Shown here piece after piece: positions 42,716-54,074 of a DNA stretch of 64,000 nt. A program made the translations under genes and the position numbers. The notes below the pieces were generated by a model. It saw only the letters and a program-made list of their open reading frames with translations. It was not told the origin of the DNA and did no database searches. Numbering within the stretch: the stretch's first letter is position 1; each line of letters opens with the position of its first letter. This DNA comes from Miscanthus floridulus (taxonomy: Eukaryota > Streptophyta > Magnoliopsida > Poales > Poaceae). The stretch spans positions 19,697,826 to 19,761,825 of the forward strand of contig NC_089589.1 of assembly GCF_019320115.1 (NCBI RefSeq). The letters run 5' to 3'.

Positions 42716-45700
42716 TTAGTTCCTTAGATCAAAGTAGAACTCGTCGTTGGGATTTAGCACTTTTTCTAGAAGATATCCTGCTATTGACTCTTGAACTGCT
42801 TTCAGATGGTCTTTTTGCATGACCCTTCGTTTCAACCATTCAGTCTTGCATTTGAAATAAAAGGAAAAGTATTAATACATACATATATATATTCATTTAA
42901 AAATAAATAAAAAATTGATATATACGTACTCTGAGGACATCTTCAGGAGTTCTTCTTATGTATGCAGTGATAAATTCATAAACGTAGTATCCACACAAGT
43001 TATTACCTGGTTCCTGCCGCAAACACCACTATACGAGAAGAAGATTATTCTCATCATCTCACACGTAAATTAAAGTACGATATAGTAATTAAACACGTGG
43101 GGAAGTATATATAGTACTACTTACTGGTATTTCAACTACATTAAGTGGTGCCTTGCAATCCTTGTGGTGTTGCCGAATAAACTCTTTCCAAACCCTGTGC
43201 GACCAATAATGTATGATCGTTAATAAATTATGGCAAAGTCTATTCAATAATAGTTGTGCGCGAGAGATCGAAATTACCCCTGGATAATGTCTATCATATC
43301 TTGGTATTGTGCTCGCTCTTTTCTCAATGAGTCCAAGATTACTAACTGACTTGAGTTTAACTCAATGACAATGAGTATCCAGTGAAACCTGCATTGGTTT
43401 ATACACACACGTACATGCATATAAGTTGTATTGATATTACATAAAATGTGTAGACTACATTATTATTAACACTTACTCAAAGTTGTACGGGAAAAGTATT
43501 GTTGTCTTGTCATGCTGCTTCACGAAGAACATCATGATATTCGTCTGTGCTTCAGATACCCAGTGGTCCTTGACAATAATATCGGTTTTGAATACGATAT
43601 AAGGATCAATGAAGCCAACACTGGTGTCTTGTATTCTTTGGAGCTCTGACATCTGGAATCTGTATATAAATATAAGTTACATGTGAGGATAATTATATAC
43701 ACGTATGCATGGAAGTGTGTTTATTAAATAAAAGTAAGAATCACTTACAAACAAAAGGAGCTAATGATTGATTTGTCCAGAGCGTCTAAGTGGAATAGTT
43801 GATGCAATTCTTCGAAACTAATATGTAAGATGTCATCGCCACGGAAGTAATGATGGTCTCTAAATCTGACAAAGATCCACTGCTCACCCCTGCCACACGC
43901 CTGCATGTACCACTTGTTGAGCAAGTACATTTGCGTACCCAATTCATTCAGAGCCGCAGGGTTGTATAGACTTTTGCCATATTTATAAGTCTTCCAGGTA
44001 TCAACTTCCAGGTTCTGTATTGGAGCTTTGCCCATCAATTGATCCAAGGTTAAACCAGTATCTTTAAAAAAAGCATTAAGGGCTTGAACTGACACTTCTC
44101 CAGAGTTGTCTGGTCGATAGACTTCTATGTTGGAACCATATTCATTAGCAACAACAAGATTTTGCATTGGTTGCTTCTGTTGTCCGAGCTGTGGGACATC
44201 CTTCCCTAATGCTCTTTTCCTTTTCTTATCTGCATCATGTGACTTCACGAGGGAGCGGTCATAGTCTGATAGTGGCGAAGGCTTACGAAGTTCAATCATC
44301 TTTTTCTTGTGAGCATCGACCTTCTGCCTCAGCACATCTCGTGGTATGTAAAAGTACGGCTTCTCCTTAAGCTTCGCTTGACTCTTGTTTTTGATATCTA
44401 TAAAAAAATCTTTCACTTTTTTGTCTTCTTCAGCTGCTATTTGCTCATCAGTCTTTTCAGGAAGTATTTCTTGAGAAATAACTCTTTTTCTCGGGGTCTT
44501 CTTTGCCGCCGGGACCTTAGACGTCTTTGTAGTGCATCGTTGTGGAGGGGGTGGGGGCGGTGTTGGAGACCGGCGTGGAGGCGATGAGGCCGGTGTTGGT
44601 GGAGACCGGCGTGGAGGCGTTGGAGATTGTTGTGGAGGCGGTGGGGCCGGTGTAGGAGTTGGAGATCGTTGTGGAGGCGATGGGGCCGGTGTAGGAGTTG
44701 GCGATCGCCGTGGGGATGAAGTCATCTCGCCCCCCGCGACGCTGTGATGAGATGGGGAATGAATGATTAGGCTAGGCTGGGGGGAGACCCTGCTACAAAA
44801 ACAAGTTGTGTGTCAATTATTTTTGAAGCCAATAGAAAATTAATGGAAAATAATATTTGATTCACTTTCATTCGTACCTAGGGTGAGGTAGGGGAAGCGG
44901 TGGCGCCCCAGGAATGATGATGAAGTGTTTGCGCCATTGAATAAATGTCTTCTCTGCTTCTCCTAGTGTCTTCTCCCCATCACCGCCTTCAATGTCAAGA
45001 GGAACATTGCTATAACCTTTGAGCACTCTATCGACCGAGACGCTAGCATATCCAGGTTGAATAACTGACCCATGGATTCTTGGTGTCTTTGTTCGGTCTA
45101 TTGGAGATACAACCCCGACAGCCACCATGATTGATGCATTATTACCATCTGGAATGTGCAGCTCACATGTTGTTAGAGGCTCGGTAATGTCATCAACAGG
45201 GAAGCGCAACCTAGCGTCGTCTTGAATAACTGGCAGCTCCGTAGAAGCACAACTGCTTTTCATCTGACCAACGGGGCTAATGGTGACTCCCGGCGTTGAT
45301 TGCGATTGCATTTGACTCATTGCTAGCTGCACTTGCCTCTTGATCTCCTCCTGCATTCTTGCCTCAAGAGATTTTTCTCGTTCACGTGATTCAAGCAATG
45401 CTTGTCGTGACTCATCAACAAATTGCTCCAATGCATGAATTTGTTCTGCCTCCTCATCCTTCTTTCTCTGGCGGCTTCTGTAGGTATCCTTGTCTGCTGG
45501 GAATGCGTGTAGCCACGGAACCGCCCCATAGCCTCTTGTTCGACCACCGTGTTTGGGATTCTCTAGGGCATATGTCAATTCATCCTTCTCTCTATTGGGC
45601 TTGAAAACACCACTATCAGCTTCTTCCCTAGCACGAGCTAGTCTCTGTGTTGCTCTCTCAATTTTTTGGCTAAAAATTAGCTTGCCAGTGTCTGGGTCTA

Positions 45701-46639
45701 GGCTTCCCCCATGAGCGTAGAACCAATTCTTCGCGCGTTGAGGCCAGTTCTTCTCTATTGTTTCAGGTATGATTCCCTTGGCAGTAATCTCTGCTTTTAG
45801 GTTCTGCCACTTGGGAATAGCACTCCTATAACCACCTGATCCCATGCGATGATGGTATCGCTTCTATCGGGCATTCTGCCGATTCCTCATCACACGTTCC
45901 TCACTGTCTTGAGATGTCTTGTATTCTACGAAGGCATCCCAATGGGACTCCAACTTGACAAAAGCCTTAGCATTGAAATCCGGCGTAGCATTCTTTAAGA
46001 TAAACTTTTTATACAATGTCTTCTTCCAACTCTGGAACAATGTTGCCATCTTCTTTATTGTCCAATCCCTCACTAGCTCCTTCAAAGCATCATCTGCTTG
46101 TAATGTGAAATGCTGAGTGATATCTCTCCAAGCTAGGTTCTTGTCATTATCAGATACAAAACTAACATTAGGAGCGGATATCTTCTGCTTCCATTCACGA
46201 GCACTAACTGGGATTCTATCCCTTACAATGAACCCACATTGATTGACATATGTCTGAGCATGTGGTCCCAATGGTTTGCCGGTGTCGGTGTCGAATTATG
46301 ATATTATGAAACGGCCCTCTAATGGCTTTTTTGGCCCTCGGACTTTCCTACTTTTGTCAGTGGTTGATGTAGATCCAGAGACCGGCTACATGAGTAGAAA
46401 CACAACAATTAACAACAAATATACGTACGCATGCATCTATAAGAGATGATAGATAATCGAATATATACCTCGCTAGTATTTTCTTACGTGACAATTTGTT
46501 GATCTTCAACCACCGGCATATTCAAGATATCCTCATAATCAGCAAAGTACTGACTCGTGTCATCTACATCCACATTGGCACCGGCATTGATAATATCCGC
46601 CATTATGTCATCACTCAAGTTATCATCCGGAGCAGCCAT
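42716..46639 (-). pseudogene. Transposase_24-like protein fused to Ulp1/C48 protease (CACTA-2)
   Basis: ATG at 46639 opens MAAPDDNLSDDIMADIINAG. After an intron the body (46385-44868) has the Transposase_24 features: LEGRFII, the RDRIPVSAREWKQ region, NWPQRAKNWFYAHGGSLDPD (about 45740) and a coiled SREREKSLEARMQEEIKRQV. TAA at 46296-46298 and TAG at 45864-45866 interrupt the frame. The last exons encode a Pro/Ser linker and the protease: large exon to 43745, then about 43658-43478, 43389-43278, 43197-43124, 43028-42930 and 42844-42716. Catalytic candidates are His in FHWILIVIE, Asp in VILDSLRKE and Cys in NNLCGYYVYEFI. The 99-nt exon with the Cys has the same length in CACTA-1. The protease part is open to TAA 42716. 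Confidence 0.82.
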
Positions 46640-48829
46640 TTGTATCTTCAAGATAACACATAGATAGAATTACTATGGTACATAACATAAGTACATGTGA
46701 TAACACATATAGAATTACTAAATCCAATTAAATATAATAACATATAATATTTTATAAGGATAAACAATAATAAGGTATAGGCTTTGGAACCGAATCAAAA
46801 ACACTTTCGATCCAAAAACATGGAAATAAGTACATGTATATATATACACATAGAATGATACAATATATTTTCTCTCTCTCTCAACACATAGAAATAAGTG
46901 CATATGTCTATATCTCTAGATATGCATGTGATAACACATAGAATGTCTCTCTAGATACAATTTTCTCTCTCTCTCAACACATGAAAATAAGTACATGTAT
47001 ATATACATATAGAAATAATTAAGTACATATGTATACATATAGAATCTCTCTCTAGATATATATAGAGAGATAGAATATATAATTACTAAATCCAATTAAA
47101 TAAATCTAACATGAAATTAGATAAACTAGTAATAGATAATACATTTTAATCTAACATATATCAAAAACTATAATAAAAAACTATCTAAAAAAACTATCTA
47201 AATAAAGTACTAATTAAATTTTAATACATTTAAATCTAACATATATCAAAAACTATCTAAAAAACTAACTAAAAAACTAACAATAAACTACTAATTAAAT
47301 TTTAATACATTTTAATCTAACATATATATAAAAAACTATCTAACATTTTAATACTGGCGAGGGCAGCTAACATTAAACTACTAATTAAATCTAACATTTT
47401 AATCTAACATATATATGGCCGAGAGCATGCAGCTAGCTAGCAGGCTGGGGCGGATGGCGCGGGCCGGGCAGGGCGTGCTGGCCGGCCACGGGGCTGAGCT
47501 GAGCACCTCGCGCGAGGACGACGTACGGCGGAGACGGCGGGGCTCGATGACGAGGCTGGGCGGGAAGCGGTCGGCGACGGAGGGGGCTCGATCGGGTGCG
47601 GCGGCGGAGACAGGATGCGGCGGAGAGACGACGCGCGATGCGGGCCGGGCGGATGGCGCGGCCGGGCGGGGGTAGAAGACAATGGCGGCGCGGCAGAGAC
47701 GAGCTCGACGTACGGCCGGGCGGGGCTGGGCGACGGAGGCGAGATCGAAGATGGCGGTGGCGGCGGCGATGATCGACGTGTAGATCGAAAAGTAGAAGAT
47801 GAAACCGTTCGAACACCAGCCGGGACTAAAGGATATTTAGTCCTGGCTGGTAAGACTAACCGGGGTCCAATCCTTTAGTCCCGGCTCGCCTTACAAGCCG
47901 GGACTAAAGGCTTTTTAGTCCCGGTTGGTGTTACCAGCCGGGACTAAAAGTATTTTTAGGCGGGCACCGAAATTGCCGCCCACCCTTTAGTCCTGGTTCT
48001 TGGCCTGGGCCGGGACTGAAGGCCTGAAAATTTTGGCAACCCGCCAGCGTAATTGGAAAGGCCTGGGATTTTGATTTTGTTTAATACTAGGTTAATCAAT
48101 TAATTTCATAGCAACTTCAATACTTTGCAATATTTATTTTAAAAAATACTATTGATTAACTAATTATTTATTGTAAATAGGAAAATTTTGTAACCTAAAG
48201 TTTTTAATTTCTTTTATGAATATAGAATATAAATGTTACTAATACTAAGTATTTTGTTAATGCAAAAATATATTTGTAACTTAAAATTAATAAAACTAAT
48301 ATTATTCGATAGGAAATTTATTATCACATTATTGTAACGTCAATGTTTCAATTTTTTCTCGGTTTTTGATCAAAATTGACAGGAAATTTTTGTTGAACCT
48401 ATAAAAATAAAGAAAATGTAGTATTTTTTGTTCTACAACTTTTTTAAATGAAAAAATGGCCTATATAAGGATTGTAGATATTGATGAGATGAACAAACTT
48501 GGTATTTAAAACTTTTCAATTTGAGACAATCTAGGGTTCCGAAAACTAGTTTGTAGGCGTCGAAATTTAAAAATCACAAATTTGAACCGTCCAAATTTTC
48601 TCAAATGGAAAGTTGACCAAAACAACAATTGTAGATCTTTTTGAGTTTAAGAAACTTGGTATTCAAAACTTTTCAATTTGAAGTCATTTAGAGTTCATAA
48701 TACTAGAGTCAAAGTGTTGTTTTTTTATTTGACCAAATTTGACTTGGTCAAACTTGCTCAAATGAGACACTAAATGACCCTTGGTACGTGAGGATATGCC
48801 ACGATGGCTGCCTAGCCAACAAATACAGT
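46640..48829. other. CACTA-2 region between the two genes: AT-rich DNA, GC-rich block and internal repeats
   Basis: 46640-47410 is AT-rich with TATATA, CT and AAACTATCTAAAAAACTA repeats. 47415-47800 is abruptly GC-rich and reads as a CT-rich leader on the minus strand. 47818-48040 holds subterminal-type repeats. 48040-48780 is AT-rich. The frames in the GC block lack any known domain. CACTA-1 has lost the equivalent of this region. Confidence 0.5.
47818..48040. repeat. Internal copies of the CACTA subterminal repeat
   Basis: CAGCCGGGACTAAAGGATAT, TTTAGTCCCGGCTCGCCTTA, TTTTAGTCCCGGTTGGTGTT and TTTAGTCCTGGTTCTTGGCC occur here, 6 kb from either end. They stand just upstream, on the minus strand, of the GC-rich leader-like block and the Transposase_24-Ulp1 gene. 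Confidence 0.85.
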
Positions 48830-51519
48830 TGCTCATCAATATTATCATCGCCTTGACATTCTTTTCGCAATCAACCACTGAAACTTTCCATGTGCTGACG
48901 CCTAATCCAAGCTTCAGTCTTCCCTGGAAACTTGGATCGTAAGAACTCCTTATGTATCTCGATGTACGGATGCACCAATGATGAGTTCTGAAGAACTGTG
49001 TAGTGTGCTTTATTGAAATAATCATCTTCCATGCCGATATATGTTTTCTTCCCTAAAGTTCCTTTACCACTGAGTCTCCCCTCGTGTCGTGATTCGGGAA
49101 CGTTAATCGGGGCAAGGTCAGGAATAAAGTCAACACATAACTCAATGACCTCCTCTGTTCCATAGCCCTGGGCGATGCTTCCTTCAGGCTTAGAACGGAC
49201 TTTCACATATTTCTTCAAGACTCCCATAAACCTCTCGAAGGGGAATATGTTATGTAAGAACATAGGTCCAAGAATACTAATCTCCTTCACCAAATGAACT
49301 AGGAGGTGTGTCATGATATTAAAGAAGGATGGAGGGAACACCAACTCAAAGCTGACAAGACATTGAACCACATCATTCTGTAGAGTAGCTAGTTCCACTG
49401 GATTGATTGCCTTCTGAGAAATTGCATTGAGGAATGCACATAGCTTCATGGTGGCTAGACGTACATGTGGAGGTAGAATTCCTCTTAAAGCAACTGGAAG
49501 CAATTGCGTCATAAGCACGTGGCAGTCGTGGGACTTTAAGTTTAGGAATTTCTTATCTGGCACATTTATTATACCCTTTATATTGGAGGAGAATCCCGAT
49601 GGGACCTTGATGCTGCTTAGACATTCGAACATGCTGTCCCTCTCTTCTTTGCTAAGCGTGTAGCTAGCAGGACTTAAGTAATGACGTCCATCATCTGTCT
49701 TCTCTGGATGAAGGTTGTCTCATTCTTTCATGCCCTGCAAGTCCTGGCGTGCTTCAAGTGAATCCTTTGGCTTCCCGTACACACCCATGAATCCTAACAG
49801 GTTCACACAAAGATTCTTTGTCAGGTGCATCACGTCGATTGCGTTGCCAATAGGGTAGCTCCCAAAAGATGGACTTCTTCTTCCACATGGGTGTGTGTCC
49901 CTTAGCATCTTTGGGAACAGATTCACTGCCTTGTCCCTTTCCAAATACTACTTTCACATCCTTGACCATTGCGAGTACATCTTCCTCAGTTCGGTTATGA
50001 GGCTTCTTCTGGTGGTCTGGCTTACCTTTAAAATGCTTCCCTTTCTTTCTTACTTGGTGATTCAAAGGAAGCAATCGACGATAGCCAAGGTACACGACCT
50101 TTCGACATCTTTTCAAATATATACTGTCAAGGTCATCAAAACAATGTGTGCATGCATTATATCCTTTGTTTGTCTGACCTGAAAGATTACTTAAAGCAGG
50201 CCAATCATTGATGGTTACGAACAACATTGCTCGTAGGTCAAAGTGTTCTTGTTTGTACTCATCCCAGACACGTACACCTGGTTTGTTCCATAAAACTAGA
50301 AGTTCTTCAACTAATGGCTTCAGATAGACATCAATATCGTTGCCAGGTTGCCTCGGACCTTGGATGAGGATCGGCATCATAATGAACATCCGCTTCATGC
50401 ATAACCATGGAGGAAGGTTGTAGATACATAGAGTAACTGGCCAAGTGCTATGACTAGTGCTCTGCTCTCCAAAAGGATTCATACCATCTGTACTTAAGGC
50501 GAACCTTAAGTTTCTAGCCTCATTTGCAAACTCTAGAAATTCCCTGTCTATCGCTCTCCACTGGGACCCATCAGCTGGGTGTCTCAGCATATTGTCTACC
50601 TTACGGTCTTCTTTATACCACCGCAACAACTTTGCAAGGTCTTTATTTCTGAACAAACATTTTAAGCGTGGTATTATAGGAGCATACCACATAACCTTGG
50701 CAGGGATTTTCTTTCTAGGACGTTGTTCACCCTCGACGTCACCAGGATCATCGCGCCTGATCTTATACCGTGATGCTTTATATACCGGGCATTCATCCAA
50801 ATTCTCGTATTCATTGCCATGGTAGAGGATGCAGTCATTAGGACATGCATGTATCTTCTAGATTTTTAATCCCAAAGGGCAGACAACCTTTTTTGCTTCG
50901 TACGTAGTGGTGGGCAATTCATTTAGCTTCGGAAGCATCTTCTTTATGAGGTTCAATAAATTCCCAAATGCCTTGTCGGATACACCATTCTTTGCCTTCC
51001 ACTGTAGCAATTCCAGTGTTGTACCCAGCTTTTTTTGCCCCTCTTCGGCCATCGGGTATAGCAACTTCCTATGATCCTCAAGCATGCGCTCGAACTTAAC
51101 TTTCTCTTTTTCACTTTCCCATTCTTGTTGTGCATCACGAATGGCATCGCCAAGAGCATCACCGAGATCATCTTCTACCGCTACGTCTTCTTCATCTCCC
51201 CCATTGTAGTATCATCAAAGGCACCATACTGAGCAATAATGTCATCAATGTCTAAATCTTCTCCTTCACCTTCTTCCATCATGACCCCGCTTTCTCCATG
51301 CTTAGTCCAACATATATAGTTTGACATGAAACCTGACTTAAGCAAATGTGAATGAAGACTCATTGAGCTTGAATATTCCTTTAAATTCTTACATAGGGCA
51401 CATGGACAGCACATGAAACCATCCCGCTTATTTGCCTCGGCCACACCTAAGAAATAGTGCAAGCCCTCAATAAAGTCTTAGGAGCGGCGATCGGCATTGT
51501 ACATCCAATGGCGTGACAT
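48830..51519 (-). pseudogene. TNP2-type CACTA transposase (Transpos_assoc, Transposase_21, DUF4218), degenerate
   Basis: ATG at 51519 opens MSRHWMYNADRRS and TAA follows at 51480. Transpos_assoc continues with NKRDGFMCCPCALCKNLKEY (51430-51370). After a frameshift near 51190 and a stop at 50858 the Transposase_21 domain (50800-49754) shows KVMWYAPIIPRLKCLFRNKD, ALSTDGMNPFGEQ, LPPWLCMKRMFIMMPILIQG and NKGYNACTHCFDD; the Asp in STDGMNPF is a likely metal ligand. A frameshift near 49860 precedes NAIDVMHLTKNLCVNLLGFM, then a stop near 49720. DUF4218 (49632-48871) is open. This enzyme family cuts CACTA ends by a DDE-type mechanism. The copy has at least five lesions. Confidence 0.88.
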
Positions 51520-51608
51520 AATCTGTATTACACGACAAATTATGAAAACCTTGAACATAATTAAGTATTTTATTACACAACATAAATGACACACACACGG
51601 TTGATTAA

Positions 51609-52129
51609 TTAACTAAGCCTGGCTACAACGTAAGCAATCCCAACTATCACTAAACAAACTAAAACTACAATGCACTTCAGTAACATAATTATTTCGTGAT
51701 CGTACGCAATAAAAACAGACAAATCATTCTTCTGTTGAATATCAATAAGCTTCTCCTACTGGCTCACTACCTCATCAGCAGCAGCCGCTACCTCAAGCGC
51801 ACCCAAATTCTGCACATATGTAGCATAATCTTCCTCCCAGTACCAACCATTGCATCCATTGCCCTCCCACTGAAATTAAAGCCAAAAAATATTTAGTCAA
51901 AATTATTCAAGAAAAGCAGGTCAATTAGCCATAATTATGAAATACGTAAGAAACTCACATCGCGATCTAGGCACTTGTAGAAAACACGACCCTTGTTGGG
52001 TCCCTGTCTCTTGACTCGGTACTCCATCATAATCTTCTGCTTACACTTGCCGCAGATAATGAGAGGGAGTTCTGGCCTCAGTCGTTTCGCAACCGAATGA
52101 GAGGCCGATGATCCGGTACCGGTTGTCAT
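51609..52129 (-). pseudogene. GRF-type zinc-finger membrane protein gene (CACTA-2 copy)
   Basis: There are two exons, 52129-51959 (171 nt, same as in CACTA-1) and 51869-51609. The GRF part is ICGKCKQKIMMEYRVKRQ, VFYKCLDRD, then WEGNGCNGWYWEEDY. The C-terminal segment MLLKCIVVLVCLVIVGIAYV is hydrophobic as in CACTA-1. TAG at 51756-51758 stands where CACTA-1 has Trp, so TGG to TAG. The exon-intron plan and the spacing to the transposase gene (about 90 bp) are the same as in CACTA-1. Confidence 0.75.
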
Positions 52130-52214
52130 CTACTTTCTATACTTATTTTTGCAAACTAGTGTAAATTTCATATTTTCTAAAATGATATATTTAAACAAAA
52201 CTAGTACGGATTTC

Positions 52215-53488
52215 ACATGTTTCAATAAATAACCATCCGTACTAGTTGACCTTACTTACGTGATCATCTCGGCCAGCATTTCTCCACAGGACGGCACCGT
52301 ACTTGGCCAAGGAAGAGCTCCGATTCTACGAGAAAGGGAACACGATCTTTCACGACCGTTGCCGCTATCCCTCGTAGAATCAAAGTTCCTCATTGACGTC
52401 CGTTACCGCTCGGCAGAGAACATGTTGGCCGAGCTGAACACGGTCCGCAAGTTCAACTAGTACGGATTTTCTATAATTTTCTAACTATTTACTAAGTTTT
52501 TCATTTCATGGAAAATTTAATTCTAAAAAAAGGCATGATTTCTAAGTAGTTCATTTCATGGAAAAAATAATTCTAAGTGACCTGCTCGATATCGGCGAGC
52601 TCGCGGACGTTTAGGTTGCCGAGGATAGTACCATTTGTAGATGACATTTGTAGGTCTGAAGTTATCAAATATCCATCAAATTATAGCTCAAAAACATGTT
52701 TCAATAAATAACCATCCGTACTAGTTGACCTTGCTTACGTGATCAACTCGGCGAGCATTTCTCCACCGGACGGCACCGTACTTGGCCAAGGAAGAGCTCC
52801 GATTCTACGAGAAAGGGAACACGGTCTTCCACGACCGTTGCCGCTCTCCCTCGTAGAATCAAAGCTCCTCCTTGACATCCGTTACCGCTCGGCAGAGAAC
52901 ATGCTCGCCGACCTGAACACGGTCCGCAAGTTCAACTAGTACGGATTTTCTACAATTTTCTAACCATTTTCTAAGTTTTTCATTTCATGGAAAATTTAAT
53001 TCTAAAAAATAAAAGGCATGATTTCTAAGTATTTCATTTCATGGAAAAAATAATTCTAAGTGACCTGCTCGATATCGGCAAGCTCGTGGGCATTTAGGTT
53101 GCCGAGGATAGTAACATTTGTAGATGACATTTGTAGGTCTGAAGTTATCAAATATCCATCAAATTATAGCTCAAAAACATGTTTCAATAAATAACCATCC
53201 ATACTAGTTGACCTTGCTTACGTGATCATCTCGGCGAGCATTTCTCCACCGGACGGCACCGTACTTGGCCAAGGAAGAGCTCCGATTCTACGAGAAATGG
53301 AACACGGTCTTCCACGACCGTTGCCGCTCTCCCTCGTAGAATCAAAGCTCCTCCTTGACGTCCGTTACCGCTCGGCAGAGAACATGCTCGCCGAGATGAA
53401 CACAGTCCGCAAGTTCAACCAGTACGGATTTTCTACAATTTTCTAACAATTTTCTAAGTTTTTCATTTCATGGAAAAATTAATTCTAA
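52215..53488. repeat. Tandem array of a ~480-bp unit, about 2.65 copies
   Basis: The units start at 52215, 52694 and 53177 (periods 479 and 483) with ACATGTTTCAATAAATAACC. The third ends at about 53488. Each includes CGATTCTACGAGAAA and CTCGTAGAATCAAAG as an inverted pair. Each gives a 66-codon frame on the plus strand without an ATG start. The array sits between the putative leader of CACTA-2 (TATA 53.86 kb) and its GRF start (52129), so it is probably intronic in the transcript. Confidence 0.9.
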
Positions 53489-53489
53489 G

Positions 53490-53850
53490 ATCACGTAAGC
53501 CACCGGGGACGAGGATGGCGCGTGCTCCAGCGAGGACGAGCGAGGCGTGATTTTGATGAACTAATTTAACTTTTGTTTATCCAAACATATATGCAAATCA
53601 TCATGTGATTTTGAGCTAAAAATGACATATAAAATCATAATAAAGTCCAACATATAAAGTTACACATGCATCTACATCGCAAAATGAGATAAGCTACTGA
53701 TAAAACATAAGAGGATTAAGTTTGTTACCTCCAAAATCGAAGAGCAACACCAATGGAGGGGGAGAGAGCAAGAACAACAGCAAGCTGAAGAACAGAGGCA
53801 GTGAGTTTGAATGGAATGGCTCGGGCTCGGGGAGGAAGAAATGAGCTGAA
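53490..53850 (-). other. 5' leader region of CACTA-2
   Basis: Reading down from the TATA box, a CT-rich stretch (TTCTTCCTCCCCGAGCCCG, then CTTGCTCTCTCCCCCTCC) ends in TTTTGGAG followed by GTAACAAAC at about 53725, a good splice donor. This suggests a non-coding first exon (~53825-53728) spliced over the tandem array. 53490-53720 has no other feature. Confidence 0.45.
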
Positions 53851-53857
53851 TTATAGG
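53851..53857 (-). promoter_or_regulatory. TATA-like box of CACTA-2
   Basis: The minus strand reads CCTATAATTC directly inside the right subterminal repeats. CACTA-1 has TATATAG in the same relative place (36518). Confidence 0.4.
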
Positions 53858-54074
53858 CCGGGATAATTAGTCCCGGTTAGGGGTCCAAACTGGGACTAAA
53901 GATTACCAACCAGGACTAAAGATCCCTGCCCCGCGGACGACCGTTGGGCAGGGACCTTTAGTCCCAGTTGGTATTACCAACCGGGACTAAAGGGCCCTTT
54001 AGTCCCGGGGGCAAAAAAATGCCGAGGCTAATGCTAAATTGGGACATCGTTCTAAAGTCTGTTCTCTAGCAGTG
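53858..54074. repeat. Right subterminal repeats and terminus of CACTA-2
   Basis: ATTAGTCCCGGTTAGGGGTC, then CCTTTAGTCCCAGTTGGTAT with ACCAACCGGGACTAAAGG pairs, run to GTTCTCTAGCAGTG at 54074. Confidence 0.88.

Larger units (their letters stand above)
42166..54074 (-). mobile_element. CACTA-2: En/Spm-type DNA transposon, 11.9 kb
   Basis: The left end CACTACTACAGAATGGACTT at 42166 and the right end (reverse complement CACTGCTAGAGAACAGACTT from 54074) are CACTA-type inverted repeats. The 3-bp target duplication ACT flanks both (42163-42165, 54075-54077). Subterminal TTTAGTCCCGGTT repeats lie inside each end. Minus-strand genes in order are leader/TATA (53.86 kb), GRF gene (52.1-51.6), TNP2 transposase (51.5-48.8) and Transposase_24-Ulp1 gene (46.6-42.7). 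Several nonsense changes and frameshifts make it non-autonomous, although its Ulp1 exons are open. Confidence 0.93.

Noticed and set aside
47415..47878. GC-rich frames as a gene between the two CACTA-2 genes
   Set aside because: They are Arg/Gly- or Pro/Arg-rich in all frames, with no domain; better explained as leader or promoter DNA.
52260..53446. Three 66-74-codon frames, one per tandem unit, as a conserved small protein
   Set aside because: They begin at GTG, have no ATG or splice support, and their similarity follows directly from the recent repeat duplication.
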